Positions 1-15,000 of a stretch of DNA of 64,000 nucleotides are shown piece by piece. Below the pieces are notes generated by a model. It was given only the letters and a program-made list of their open reading frames with translations. It had not been told where the DNA came from and did not search any database. A program made the translations under genes and the position numbers. The stretch's first letter is position 1, and each line of letters begins with the position of its first letter. This DNA comes from Crambe crambe (lineage: Eukaryota; Porifera; Demospongiae; Poecilosclerida; Crambeidae): contig OZ004597.1 in the NCBI GenBank assembly GCA_963924555.1, positions 5,649,404 to 5,713,403 on the forward strand, read 5' to 3'.

Positions 1-3000
1 TCACAGTACAGCGTCCTTGTGGCCGTCCTATCAGACTGAATTATACAGACTCTGCTCAACTCAATCAGTGTGGATTCACTTTTTCTAGAGTATGGGAAGT
101 AAATGATGATTGCGGGCAATCTGTTCAATTCACTCAAATCATTCGTGTGCTGGATCAGCAGCTTCCTGACTCACCAATGAACGGATTGATCAATAGTCGT
201 TTAAACGAGCCCCTATCCTGGCCTCAGTATCCAGGAGCAAGCTCTTACCAACTCTATGTGTGGAGAGAAGCTGATGATCAGAGACCTGCAGAACCAATAG
301 CAGTTACCTCTTCACGACAGTATCAGCCAAGACCTAACTTCTACCCTCCTGGTACTAGAATGCTGTGGCAGGTTGAGTATGTAGTAGGTGTCAATATGAC
401 TATCCCTAGTCCAGTCTGGGGCTTTGAAACCGAGCGACGACCAGATCTTGAGGTTGTTGATGTTACTCTGCCTAACTTTGCTTATTCTGGTCAGTCGTTT
501 GATGTTGCATGGTCTGTTATTAACAGTGGAAATTTGAGTATCACTGGAAGTTTCTTCTACGATGATATCTACATGAGTCGTACCTCATCAATTTCCGATG
601 GTCGTAGAGTTCGACGTTTTATGCAACGAAGATTCCTGGATCCAATGGATGGCTATAACTCTGAAGTAGAAATTAATCTTGCAGATGATGATATCGGAGT
701 CTTCTATGTATTTGTAATCACTGATGGACTCTATCATGTAAGTAACTATCATAATTTAGGAAATATTTGCTGATATTCAGTGTTAGGAACCCTGCTAAGT
801 GAAAATGAATTCTGAATTTCTAATTTACTGTTTTTAGATGCAACTCTGATTTATAATTCATAGCTAATAACTGAACTTTTGAGTGGCCCAGCCTAGTCTC
901 GTTCCCAGACCGCTTTTTTCTCCCCATGCAATTTGGCACATGCGGAGGGAGGGGGAGAAAAAAGGGTCTGGTGACTTGCCTATTCAACCTGTCTCTTTGG
1001 CATGCATATATATAATTAGATTTGACTCACGCACGCAGTCGAGTCAGTCGATCACAGTTTGTGGATAGAGGACTTATCCAGCCTCAGGAGTGAGTTTTAC
1101 TCAGGAATAACAATATTCTATCAGTTTTTATTCCTCTTCTGAGAGATGTTGGGGCACCCCAGTCATCAATCGACAATCTTCAGCTTGCATGTACGTAGAA
1201 GGCTATATTTCTCTAACCTCCAGCAGTATTGCATAGCAGTATGACTTGCCATAGTCCGTTGGCAAAGCAGCAAAAACGTCGTTCCCTTACTTCTTGGTTT
1301 GGCTTTAAATTTCAAGCTATAACTCAGTGGAAATTTCGTATTCTGATTAATAATTGCATTTTTTTGGTTGCGCTCACATTCCAACGTAAGAGACATGAAT
1401 AGGCAAGTCACCTGACCCTTTTTTCTCCCCCTCCCTCTGCGCATGCCAAATTGCATGGGGAGAAAAAAGCGATCTGGGAATGAGACTAGCCCAGCCTTGA
1501 TTTTTCAGACTATGTCACTAAGTCTTGTGTTATTTGTATGCATCAATTATTGAGTTACTTGTTCAGACTTCATCACTTGAAGTGTTGTTATGTGCACTTA
1601 TAGGTCAGAGGAGATGTGGACAGAACAAATAACATCAGGATCAGCAATGCTCCTCTGCAAGTCCGCTTAACACCACCACCTAACCTAGTTGTGGAAAGTC
1701 TTATTGTTCCAGCATCTTTTTTCTCAGGTTAACTATGATAATCTCTATTCTTTACCCTCACAACTGAGTTGTGAGTCGGTAAGCTTTATCTATTCTCTTC
1801 ATAAAAAGAACAGTACTGCTGCTTTTCATGCATGTACTATAAGTGGTAGATTGTATAGCTGAAGGTTACTAGCCCAGAATACAGCATCTTCAAATGGTTA
1901 CCTATATAGCTAATCCAGCATCAAGATTTTGCTAAAATGCAGTAGTGTGTAACTCTTAATTTCAAATTTCAGTGAATTTTCAATCAGAATGTATGTCATC
2001 TCAAGCATGATGTGTGCATGGTTTGGTTTCCTTAGGTACCATAATTACTTATTTCTGTCTGTGCATGTTACTATTAGTATATATTTATATTTCAGACACC
2101 ACTATCACTGTAAGATGGACAGTAGTGAATAACGGAGTAGGTGTTACTGGAGTCAGTGACTGGTCTGATCGCCTTTATTTCTCACTTGACAACAGAACTG
2201 ACAGTCAGTGGCTAGCTAGCCATTTCATTTCCAAACTAACAGTCATTTAATTTAAATATATATTTTTACAGATAATAGAGATATTCTAGTGACACGCTCA
2301 CATCATGGAGTAATGCCAGTTGGATCTAGATATACTGAAGCAGTTTCCTTTCTGGTTCCTCATGCTATTCATGGACGCTACTTCTTTATTGTGGTTACAG
2401 ATGTGTTTGACAACGTATATGAACATGTTCAGGAAAATGACAACACCAACCAGACCATGGTAAAATTAGTGCACTTGGAGTGGGATTACTATTTCAGTGT
2501 AAATTGATACCTTTAGCAAAGACATGGAATAATATCTGCCGGCCATACAATCATCCATTGTTCCTATTATAGCTATATCAATCTTGTTGCTCTCTGTGTT
2601 AGGTTCAAGTAATCTTGGCTCCACCTCCTGACTTGGTGGTATCATCTTTGCAAGTCAGTGATAATGATTCTGTCAGGACTGGGGACACTTTGAGTATCAG
2701 ATATGTGGTCACTAATGAAGGAGCTGGACCTTCCTTTGAGACCTATTGGACTGACTACATTGTAAGCTTTTTAATAATGAAAATTTTTTATATACACATG
2801 TGATAGAACTTAAATATTAGATGCTTGGCCACTTTTCCATACTTTAGCTGTCCATAACTCATGACTACTAGTGGCCTAGGTCTTGAAATTTCAATCATTA
2901 TAGAACAGATGACAGAAATTTTGGGACAATTTCATCAAAACATGTTTGAGAAATTGCCCATTCAATTAAGACACTTAAAATGGGATTTCTACCTGTGATT

Positions 3001-6000
3001 GTCACACATAGTTTAATTCTCTTGCTTGTTAGCATGCTGATACTGGGTCTTGTTATTGCAGGCCTTGACTTCACTAACTCCTCAATATCATAGAGGATTG
3101 AGTTCCTATTACAGACGATACAACCGCATTGGAATTGAGTCATCTTACAGTGTGAATAATTCTTTTGTTATCCCACCAACGCTGTTAACAGGAAGCTACA
3201 ATGTTTCTGTCCGAACTGACTACAGGAACCAAGTCTTTGAGTTGAATTCAGACAACAATAACTTGCGTTGGATTTTGATTACTATCAGAGAGAGGTACTG
3301 TGATCTTATTGCAGGCAATATCTCGTACCACATTGAGGCTACCAACAGAGGCAATCTCCTTAGATATTCCTACACTGTTGAGAATATTGGAGGAGGTCCT
3401 ACTATTGGTGGTCCATGGATTGAGCAGCTCACGATATCACCAACTCATGAGAATGATGGAGATCAAACAGTTTTGCGCACTTTACTATCTCAATACAATC
3501 TGCCAGTTGGCCGTTCATATTGGAACAGCATAGTTCAAACTATCCCTCAAAATACACATGGAACTTTGTATCTGAGACTAGAGATCGATGTTAGAAACCA
3601 GATAATTGAAGAAGACAAAAGTAATAATGTTGCTAGAAGTTCTGCAGTTAACGTGCTACCACTTTATGCTGACTTGGCAGTTCAGAATCTTAGCATAATC
3701 AATGCTTCCAGAATACTAGGTGGAGATGACATCACGCTTCAGTGGTCAGTTATAAATCAAGGAGAAGTGCTTGCCCACCCACTGCACTGGTATGACAGTG
3801 TCTCTCTAAGTCCCACCCAAACATTGGACAATACTTTGAAGTTGGTAGATGTTATTGTGTATAATGATGCTCTAGAACCTCAAAGGACTTACCAACAGAG
3901 AAGAGTGGTTACTTTACCTTTGGAGTTAGACTACTCTTTGACCTACCGCCTCATTCTCCAAGTCAACAGCAGAGAACACGTCAATGAAAACGACCAACTG
4001 CAGAACAACTTGAGAAGCATGGTCATATCGATAACTCCACCACCATCACCAGACCTTCGTGTTGTGAGTGTCTCTTACACTTACTTCCCTCCCAGCAGGA
4101 TACTCACTGCTCAGTGGGAAGTTCGCAACATTGGCAACACAATGAGAAGTATAATGAGTTGGAGAGATCAGGTCTTCATTTCATCTCGATCGTCGTTCAA
4201 TCCTTCCACTAGCTTCATCTTGGGTCATCGAGACCAATCCTTGAGACTTTTGGCTGATCAAGTGTATACGCTGAGGGAAAGTTTCTTTGTACCTTCCTCT
4301 TTATCTGGACAGTTTTACATCTATGTAGTGACAGATGTCTCAAATAGTGTGATGGAAATAGGCGGAGAAGAAAATGGCGTACGGAGAAGTGATGCAACAC
4401 TCGCTGTGGCCCAGGCACCTACTGTGACTCTTAATATCAGCATCAATCACAATTCTCTACCACCATCTTACTTCACTGGACAATCCTTTACCATGGAATA
4501 CAGTGTCGTGAACAGTGGTGATGTAGCAGTGGGTACCACATCCTGGGTAGATGGCATATACTTGTCCAATGTGGCCAATCCAAGTCGTTCTTACTTGCTC
4601 AGCGAGGGCCTTCTATTAGTCGAGACTTTGAATAACATGCAACTGGACCGAAATGATTCTTACACTAAAAGGCTTGATGTCACTCTTCCTCATAATATCC
4701 GTGGTCAACAGTTTCTAACTGTTCTACTAGATATGAATAATGCATTGGATGTACAAACAGTTGGCACATCTGGAACTATCATAACTATAGAGCAAGGTTT
4801 TCTTCCAGACTTGACAGTGAGTGCTATTTCAAATAACCTCAACATCACATCAGGCCAGCCAGCAACCATAGAATATTCTGTCATGAATGAAGGTGAGTCA
4901 GCTGCCTCGGGTCTGTGGTATGAAGCACTGATACTGAGCACAGATGCTGAAATTGATCCATTTGATACAAGACTCAGAACTGTTAGAAATCCTCCAGTTG
5001 GATCTTTGAGAGTGAATGAAAGCTACAACCAAAGCATTGAAGTGTTCATCCCTTATGACTTGCCAACTTCATTCTATTACATCTTCATCATAGCGGACCC
5101 TCGGAATGATCTCCATGAAGAAATGACTGATAATAATCGAGACCATTTCATCTTGTTTATCACTGAAACTGTGAGCACTGATATTGCTGTATTCAATGTC
5201 AGAGTGTCTCCAACTAGCTCCACCTATGGAGACATGATGACTTACACATACACATTGAGGAACAATGGTAGTCTGCTAGCAAGAGGGTACAAGTGCGACT
5301 CCATTTATCTCTCAGAAGATAATACGTGGGATTTGAATGACTTTGAAATAGATTTGCCTGTATGCAGTCCAGTCACTATTAGTGGCTACCTCAACAATGT
5401 ACGCAATGATAGGATGTACTCACGACGTGCTATTGCTCCTTTCATAGCTAATGGAGGTTACTATGGACTTGTAAGAACGAGGACAAACATAAGGGACCCC
5501 AATTTGAGCAATAACATTGGGTCTACCTCTAGCATCATTGAGATCAATGCCCCCAACATCGTACTTGGTAGAGTGACAAGAATAGCCTTAGCACCTAATG
5601 ATATTCGAGTGTTCCAAATCCAAGGGGTTCCAGGAGGTGAAGCACTAGTGGCTAACTTGACAACAGACCAGCTCTATGTCTACCATGATCTGTATCTTCG
5701 TCACCGACAGACTCCTACTGGTGCTGAACACGATGCATTCTCGCAATTTGCTCTTTCCCCTAACCAGCGTGCTGTTGTACGGCACAGCAGAGAAGGCACT
5801 TACTATCTTCGTATTGAAAGCTTTACAAACAGTCGCATAAACTCCAACTACAATATTGATATTCTTGTTAAGATTGCACGTTTTGAGATCCTTAGCATAA
5901 CACCAATCACTGCTGCACCTCTTGGTAATGTCACCATCAAGATTTCAGGCACTGTCCTCAGTTACTTCTCCTTTGCCACCCTCATCGATTCAAGTGGTAT

Positions 6001-9000
6001 TGTGGCATTTGAAGCTATCAAAATGTACTGGTTCAATTCAGAGTCAGTCTTTGCGACATTTAATATAACAGGTGCAAGTCATGGTGAATATTCCATACGC
6101 CTTGTGGATGAGAAAACTGGAAATATTGCACAACTTAACAACAGTTTCAATATCTCAACAGGAATCCCTGGTCAACTAGCAACAAACGTCCAGGCTCCTA
6201 GACCTCTTCGTGTAGGTCAGACAGGAGAAACTGTCATAACTGTTGAGAATATTGGAAATACTGACATACTGGCTCCTTACCTAGTTCTAGTGAGCACAAG
6301 TAACGCTCACTTTAAACTTCTTGACACTTCTGGCCCCATCGACTTTTCTCAACAGATAGATTTCCTTTGCTTAAACCTTGAAGGTCCTGCGGGTATTTTA
6401 CCGCCAGGGGCATCTACTCGAGTCACTTTTAGAGTTGCTCAAGTAACATCACAACGAAATAGTCGAGCAAGATTCAGAGTGAAGATCGCTAACAACCAAA
6501 CTGCCCCTCATCCTTATTTGGACAAGAAATCCAGCTTACAGCCAAGATTCATACCTAATGAAGTGTGGGATACGATATGGGAGAACTTTATTAGCTCAGT
6601 GGGTACTACTCAGAAATCATTTCAACAGAGAATGTCTGAGATTGCTTCAGAATTAAGTATGGTAGGAAAAAGGACCTATTCTATCCAAGAAATGGTGACA
6701 TATCAGCTCCAAGTAGCTTATGGTCTTTTATCAGGTATATTCTAGCTAAACTATGATATTGTAGCTGATAAGATTTGAAAGTATTCTTAAAGTTATAGCC
6801 TAGAGGACAAGTGATTAGAGCTTTATATTCCTTTCTGAAATTCAGGTGATACTGTAATGTCTTTGGAGGATATGTTTGATGAAAGTGAGAGTTCATTCTT
6901 CCCATTGACTGTTGTAAGAGTGTATTCTGCTTACATTCATAAACGTCGAACTATGGGACCAGTGGGAGTGGGATGGCATCTAAATCTATGGTATGCATAA
7001 GAGTACAATAATTATGAATAAGTATGGATGACATGGGATGTCCTAATACAAAATTATAAAAAGATTAATCTCAGCATGCTCGTACATGAAAGCTAGAACC
7101 TAAAGCATTCTCAATTTCTGAACTACTTTACTCAGCATAAACTGCAACTTTATCTTCACGTGTTCACTTAACTCCAGTAGAAATGAACATGTGAAGATTA
7201 TGCGACATAGTCATATTAAGTTGTAGTGAAATAATGATCATAAAGTGTTGGCATAAAGACTATAGTGGAGTAAGAACACAATAAAGACATTGGTAGAGAA
7301 GATTGTAAGCAAAATTTGATGGAGCACACTTCACCCACAGCCTAACCTTAGCACTCAAGGAAACAATTTAATGAAGTAGGGATTTCTATCAGGATTAGCC
7401 TAAGGGTCAACTATAGAATTGGAGTTTGGGTTGAGTAAGTGTGTAGGGATATTTGACTTGAAAGTATTCTTGGAGGAACATCCTCTGGTTAAATGCCTTT
7501 TTGCCAACCATATGCAGCTCTTCTTACTTATTTTACATTATTACAGCAAACACTTTTAAAGTTGTGGAGATCATGCATTTCAATTTAAATTATGTAGGGA
7601 ATTGCATCTTGAAAATATCACATCTGATAGTATCACATTGTGGAAACAAAGGGAAGCTTACACCTTTCATAGAAGTGGTTCTTCATACCAGTTCAATGGT
7701 GAAACTATGGTCACCACTCCAGATGGTACGTCAAGCTGTTGCGCTTGAAATTAATTGGGGATAGCAAACAAAGCAAGAATTGGGGGATTTCTAATATTAT
7801 ATCTTGTCTGTTCTAACAGTTTTATGGTTAAACTGAGCATGTGCGCTCATTGCTTGCATTCCCTAATAATTAACTATTATATTTCTTTTATCTCGATACC
7901 TATTTAGGTATACGGTATTTTGATTCTGGTGGTGTGTTCCTGTATTTATTTGACTCATCTTCTGGTAAACTTACAAGTGTTGGTGGATATGTTCACAATG
8001 TCACACTTGCTTTATACTACACTGAGGGAAAACTTCACTACATAGAGCACTCCAACAGTGGGAAGAGACTGAGCATCAACTACACCACAAGTGGCTTGAT
8101 AAGGAGCATAGAGTTGCTGAATGCTGGAAACACAGTAGAAGAGGCACTGTATGTACTTTCTTTTGAATGTGCTGCTACAAACATAGACCATAATGACAAG
8201 AATCAGATACCATACATGAATGCCTGTGTATGGCTGTATATGCTGACCATGCATGGATGGCTGGGTATATCACACTTCTAGCTGAGATTTAGCAGCCATA
8301 AATTTAGTCTTCGATAACTGCTAATTGTATAACATTTTCTTTTTGCAGCTTCTATAGTTATGATCCATCAGAGAGATATTTAACATCAATCAATAGAGGA
8401 GATGTCACGTTGGAATACACTTACAGTGAAGATGGTGACCTCATTCGTGCTACTGATGAGTATGGAGCTAGTAAAGTCATCAGTTACAATCAGAACAACT
8501 GGATTGAAAGCATTGAGAACTTTGATTCTAACTCTGAGCTTGCCTCCAAAACTGATTACAACATAAGCTGGAATGGCAAACTAGACATTTTTGTCTCTCC
8601 CATTAATACTTCTCAAAGTATAGTCCATGATAAGAACGGAAATATTGTCTCCATAGCAACTGATAATGGTCTACCTGGGATGTTTATTGAATTGCCTTAT
8701 GGAAGGAGACTTGTGTTGGGAGATGAAGTGAGTAACTTACTCAAGTTTCCTAGATATAGCATACAATGAAGTCATTTTTATACTCTAGCTTAGCTAGTGC
8801 AATTAGATGTGTGCAGTATGCTTATCTATATCAAGGACCAATGATGCACGAAAAAGAACATCAATGTCTGACACATGGGTGGGACTTTCTATATTATAGT
8901 TCAATGTTCATATATAACCATGCATTCAGGTTGTAGCAGAGAATCGTGAGCGAGGCAACACTCTCTACAGTGTTGACTCTGATGGAGTAGAGTACAGGTA

Positions 9001-12000
9001 TGTACGGGATGATGAAGGAAGATTGATCCTCTTTGAAGATGGTGATGGCAATGACTATACGTACTCATACCTTGAGAATGGATTGCAGAACTCTTCTGGC
9101 TATCCAGATGGAAGCAAGACTAAGTTCACATATAGTGAGGAAGGTTATTTGACATCACTCATAAATCCAGACAACTCTACAATCAACTTCTCTTATGACG
9201 ATGATGATAACTTGGTGAGCAGGTGGGGGGAGAGATGGAGGGTGACTATTTTTGTTTTTGTTTATTGTTGTTGTTTTTTGTTTGTATACTACTTATGTAG
9301 CTGTTTAGACAATCTTGCTATAGCTACAGTATAAGGTTAACTATGAACCTCAGATAGCAACTAGACTCAGCTTAAAAACACTGACAGTTACAGTACTCTA
9401 TCATCCTCCAGTTGCCCAATATCCAGGTTCATACTTTACTACACTTCTAATCTTATTCTTAATATTTGCCAGATTTACCGTGGCAGTTCTGGTAATGAGA
9501 TGCACTTTGAATACAATGCCAATAGACAGCTCATCTTGGCTTACAATGGTAACAGTAGAGTGTCCATCACGTACGATGACAAGAGGTTCCCAAGTGAAGT
9601 CCGATACTCATCAGGATATACACTCTATTATGGCTATAACAATGAAAGGGGTCAGAGGTCATTCTTAGCTGACAATCATGGATACAACATCTCCTATATT
9701 TATGATGCACAGTCCAGACTGGTGGAAGTCCGCAAGTCAAATGATAGCAGTCTTATTTCCAGGTTCGAATATGTTGATGGCGTAGTGGTGAGGAAGACCT
9801 TGGGTAATGGAGCTTATAGTCTGTACACGTATGACAAACCCTACCGACTAGTACAACAAGATAACTACCTACCCAATCACACACTTTCAAGCTCAAACCG
9901 TTACGATTATGATCAGAAAGGAAGAGTGGTAAACATAACTGACTCAGCTGGTCAGACCTGGACATACAAGTATGACATTACTGGACAGCTAACTGGATGG
10001 ACCTCATCAAGTGGTGAAAGCATTCAATATACTTACGATCGCAGAGGGAACAGACTTTTGATACAAAGAGGAGCAGCTAATGAGAGATACTTTGTTAATA
10101 ACATGAACCAGTACACATCTTACAATGGTAATGAACAGTTTTCTTATGACTCAAATGGCAATTTAGTACAAAAAGTCACACCACGAGGAACAGAGAACTA
10201 CGAATTTGATGCCGAAGGAAGACTAATTTCTACTCAAACTCCTAATGACAGGTGCTGGTTTAGGCACATGATTAGAATTAATGCTAGTTGGCAATAATAG
10301 GGTTTCATTGACACAACTGTAGGAACATTATAGGCCATAAGTAAACAATAATAGGTAACTACAATACTGCAGTCTGGACCATCTCTATATGTTCTATTAT
10401 TCTCCAGACTTGTGCTCTTGAGATAAGCAAGAATAATTTAATACTGCACGAGTTGATAGATGTCTGAGCTTTAAATCAAAAGTTTAATAATAGACCAATA
10501 GCTAAGGATTCATCATTTACTTCACTAAACATATAATAGGTGTGCATATTCATATGATGCTTTTGGGAACTTGTATCTGAAGAACTGTTCTAGTGGTACT
10601 CATCGTTACCTGGTGGATCCATTTGGGACATTTGGAGCTGATATCATTGCTGAAGTAAGAAGTGTTTGGATATTGCATATTATACATAAATTTTATTTAT
10701 GTAGATTTCTGAAGATGGAACAACTTATTTTGTCTACTCTCGTGGTGAAGGGCTATTAGCAGCTCTCAATACAAATGGACGTTCAGACTTGTACTATGAA
10801 TTCAACATGGATGGGTAAGAGTTTGATAAACTATCTGACCTTATCTCACTAAAGAATGTCCTAGATTTGATTGAGATAGTGATGACTCCTAGTTATGTAT
10901 AATATATTTATTCATTATTCAATGCAGGGCTGTTGAAAAGGTCTTGGATGCCAGTGGAAGGATTCTTAATTCTTACAAGTATGATGCATTTGGGAGAATG
11001 ACCTATCACTCTGAAAGGACCAGGAACATCTTCAAGTACAGTGGATTGCTAGGAGTCATGCATGATGAAGAACTGGTGGATATCTACATGATGAGAGCTC
11101 GTCACTATGATGCACAACATGGACGATTCATCAGTATTGACCCAACCGGTTGGTATAATAATATGAGCAAGTGTGGCTACATGGCTAGCAAGTCAGTCTT
11201 AGACCCATCACAAGAATATAGGAACAGCAAGATTATAGTGTGTGCAAAAATTAAAATCACTGCCTAGTATTGATTATACGTAAGAAGAGTACTACTAAGC
11301 TATCAATGCGTGCATGCATGCATGCATGAGCTGTTAGGCAATTGAGCAAATGGAGAGTGCTACGTGTAGCTATATGTATATCAATGGTGAATATATGGCT
11401 GTGCATGTGTTCCAATTATAAACTCACTCCCTTTATAATTTCATCTTGGCGGCCCTGTCATAGGAGTGAAGTAGGAATGGTTAGCTCATAGTTCAGGAAT
11501 ATTGGTGATGGGTAAGGGGTTATTTGACTCTCTTATTCGTGAACTTTTTTGAACTGTACACAGCCATACCTACTTTTCTTTTTTAAATATTTTTTTCCTT
11601 TATATCAGAGCTTTCATACCAGAAGACTAAAATAGCTTTCACCCACTGAGTCTAGCAACGAATTTTCTAGCAAATACTGCCATAATAATTATTATGTATG
11701 GCATTATTATTGATTATCCTTAACTTTCAATATCTCTCTATAGGATTGAATGGGAAAAGCCCCAACTTCTATGTTTATGCACTCAATAACCCACTCATCA
11801 TTAAAGACCCAACTGGTCAAGTTTTTTTCGTGCCTTTTGTTCTACTGCCTGTTCTTGGTGCTTCTCTTAGTACAGGAGCGTATCTGATCTCAACACCAAG
11901 TGATCAACGCACATATGGAGGTGATATTATATAAACTGTACATGCAGCACGCTGACTTAAGACAACAATGTTCTCACTGACATAGCTAGCTAGTGTTTTC

Positions 12001-15000
12001 ACAATCTCATCATGCTGGAGCTATGTTGTAATACAGAATCTAAATCCTGACTATTTTATCCTTCATACATACTACATAAGCTGCAAAGGAAAAAAAATAA
12101 AGCAAGTAGACCATGATATAGATATAGTAGACCATGATATAGATATAGTAGACCATGATATAGATATAGTAGACCATGATATAGATATAGTAGACCATGA
12201 TATAGATATAGTAGACCATGATATAGATATAGTAGACCATGATATAGATATAGTAGACCATGATATAGATATAGTAGACCATGATATAGATATAGTAGAC
12301 CATGATATAGATATAGTTATGTTCTTGGTATCTTTAAGAGCTACTTACATACCAACTCAACAAGTATACCCACTGAACTTTGGACTTAGTTGCATTATAG
12401 GCAAAGATAATGCAGTTGCAGTAGCTATGTTGCACATTCTCAGTTCATTCAGCTCCTAGCTAGCTAGTATCATGCAATTCTCAATCTTGTCAAAAGAAAA
12501 ATAGTCTATGTTAAAGTAGTGTGGTGTCACTTTAGTAATGCCAACTTATTTCCATATTCCTCAAATTATCACTTTTCTTGTATAAATGATATGGTATACA
12601 TCTTTTTATTACAGGAGTTGCAGGTGCTGCAGCTGGTGGTTTACTCGGAGGATTAGGAGGCACAGGTTGATATTATCTTTATGAATCTTTCTATCACAAA
12701 AAAAATTACTAGTTCTGATCATAATTCTGGATAATATGTTTATAATATGTTCAAGTGCTGACATGAGATTAAATTGTGTCAAGCATAATCTTTTCTACCT
12801 ATGTCTCACACAGGTGTAGCATTATTTAAGGGAGCAGCTTTGGCTGCCCCAGTGGCAGCAGAAGTAGTCAAGTATGGAGTAAGCGCACTCTTGGGAGAAG
12901 ATACTAATTTAGCAGATTCACTCCATGATGCTGGATATGGTCTTGCCTGGAATCTTCTACCAGGAAAACTCGTCTTTGAACCCTTTGAGATGATCATAAA
13001 GAACGCTGGCAGTAAGTTTAACCACATATCTTTATCATGCTTTGCATGTAGTTATAAAATTCTGTGTACATATTTCTGATTTCCTGATCTTAAAGTATTG
13101 TTTTAATTTTCTTGCAGTTGGAGATTTACTCAGCTTTTTTTTAACAAAACGTAAGAAGACTGCTTTCTTAAAGTGTGTGGTAATTTTATTATTATTATTT
13201 TTTTTTTATAGCAAGAGAAGCTCTATTCAACACTTTATTGAAGAAATCTTATGATGAGAAATTTAAAAAGGATGTCCAAGAGCAGGATAAGATATTGAAG
13301 GAGACATTAGCTGATCTGAAAGAGACGCTTCAGGAGATAGCTGAAGAGACAGGAGAAAATCTTGATGAAATCTATGAGCACATTATTGAATGGATTGCAT
13401 CTCGAGATCCAGTAAGATTATTGGTTGTTGAGTAATACAAAATAGCCTTGCCCACATGCGTATGAGTCTACTCACAATAATTAAGATGTGGCTCTGATCA
13501 ATACAAGAATCATTTCTTTTCTTTTTTTATCAGCTTGTTTGGGCAGGAGAGAAAGTGATAACAAAAGAATAGGGAAGTAGCATAGCTATTAGCTAGCATT
13601 GAGTCAGCAAAGAAATGCAAGTGCAAAGCTTCAGCATATGTTCCCCCTTAAATATGATTGAATATCATATTATGCTTGTTTCTCTCCAGAATGACATGAT
13701 TGGTCCAGCTGGTTATGGAGATGCACATTTCATCCCACCTGAAGTCCAGCTTCATTACACCATTAGGTTTGAGAATCATCCTAATGCAACTGCACCAGCT
13801 CAAAGAGTCTTCATAAGAACATCCCTAGATGAAGATATTGACATGCGATCTTTTAGAGTTGGGACATATGGCTTTGGTAACTTTGTTAGAAATGTCTCCA
13901 TGAATCAAGCTATAATTCAGGTAAAAACCTTTCATATAAAAGATTTATCCTTTGAATCTTGATTATTTTGTTATAATAATTATAGGAAGTGCTTGACCTT
14001 ACCTCTTCACTCGGAGTGTATGTGAGGATGAGAGGAGGATTAGATATTATCAGGAGAGAAGCCTCTTGGGTACTGCAAGCCCTCGATCCAGTAACTGGTA
14101 AGACTCATCCTCTTATTCCTCATCTACTGCAGAATGCATTAAACTTAGCCAGTGCTAACTTATGTTTTGACCACAAGAATATATAATTTTTTTTAAATAA
14201 ATGCTTATACTTTTTAATTGGGTCATGTGAAGATTTAGCAATATAATTAGTCTGGTGTGTGCATGCATAGAGATAACACATAATGTAGTGACCAGCATAT
14301 GCTTTTCCTACCCTCCATCCCCTCAGGTGCACCTCCAGCTGATCCTAGTATTGGATTCCTGCCTCCTAACAATGGCACAACTGGGCAAGGCTTTGTGACT
14401 TTCTCAGTATTTGCTCATGAGAATGCTAGCCACTTGGCTAGGATAGATGCTGAAGCTAGCATCATATTTGATGCCAATGAGCCTATTGACACTCCACCTA
14501 TATTCAACACAGTGAGTTCCCCTCAGTTAGCTAGCACTCTCTAGATTTCATTTGCTAGCCAGATACTTCCTTTTTCAGTCATTAAGACTCATGTGCACCT
14601 GGCTTACCCTGAATCAAATTCATGCTGCTTGTTTTATAGATCGACAGAAGATACCCTGAAGTGAATCTTTCAATCAACAGTGAGCTACTCACAGCTGGAG
14701 TTCTAGCAGTGAACGTTGAGAAAAGAGACAATGGGTCTGGAGTTAGGGGTGTAGATCTCTACAAAGTTTTATCAGGTAATTATGATTGACAGCCCTGACA
14801 CAATCAGGTAATTTTTCATTTATTCATTTTAGGTGGTAATGAAATTGTACCAATTGTCAGTGGAACTAAGAATGACATTGTTCTATTACCACTTGGTGAA
14901 AGTACCCAATTTTCACTGCTCAGTACAGCAGTGGACAATGTTGGTAACAGAAAGCCACTGGGTGTTGCAATGCAAGACATACAAGAACTCGACTTCCCAA

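Noticed and set aside
1166-1456. Minus-strand ORF in the first receptor intron
   Set aside because: It lies inside the TIR element 894-1488 and follows its inverted repeat; no family motif.
6846-11920. Call the Rhs region a teneurin orthologue
   Set aside because: Teneurins are type II proteins with EGF repeats and an NHL propeller before the YD shell. Here CARDB repeats precede the shell and a 7TM follows. Similarity is at the level of the YD fold only.
12106-12318. CRISPR-like array or coding repeat (YYIYIMV)
   Set aside because: It is a head-to-tail 21-bp minisatellite without spacers, inside an intron of a eukaryotic gene.
11744-13411. Polymorphic toxin domain after the Rhs core
   Set aside because: No nuclease, deaminase or other catalytic motif is seen; the chain continues in frame into further ectodomain.
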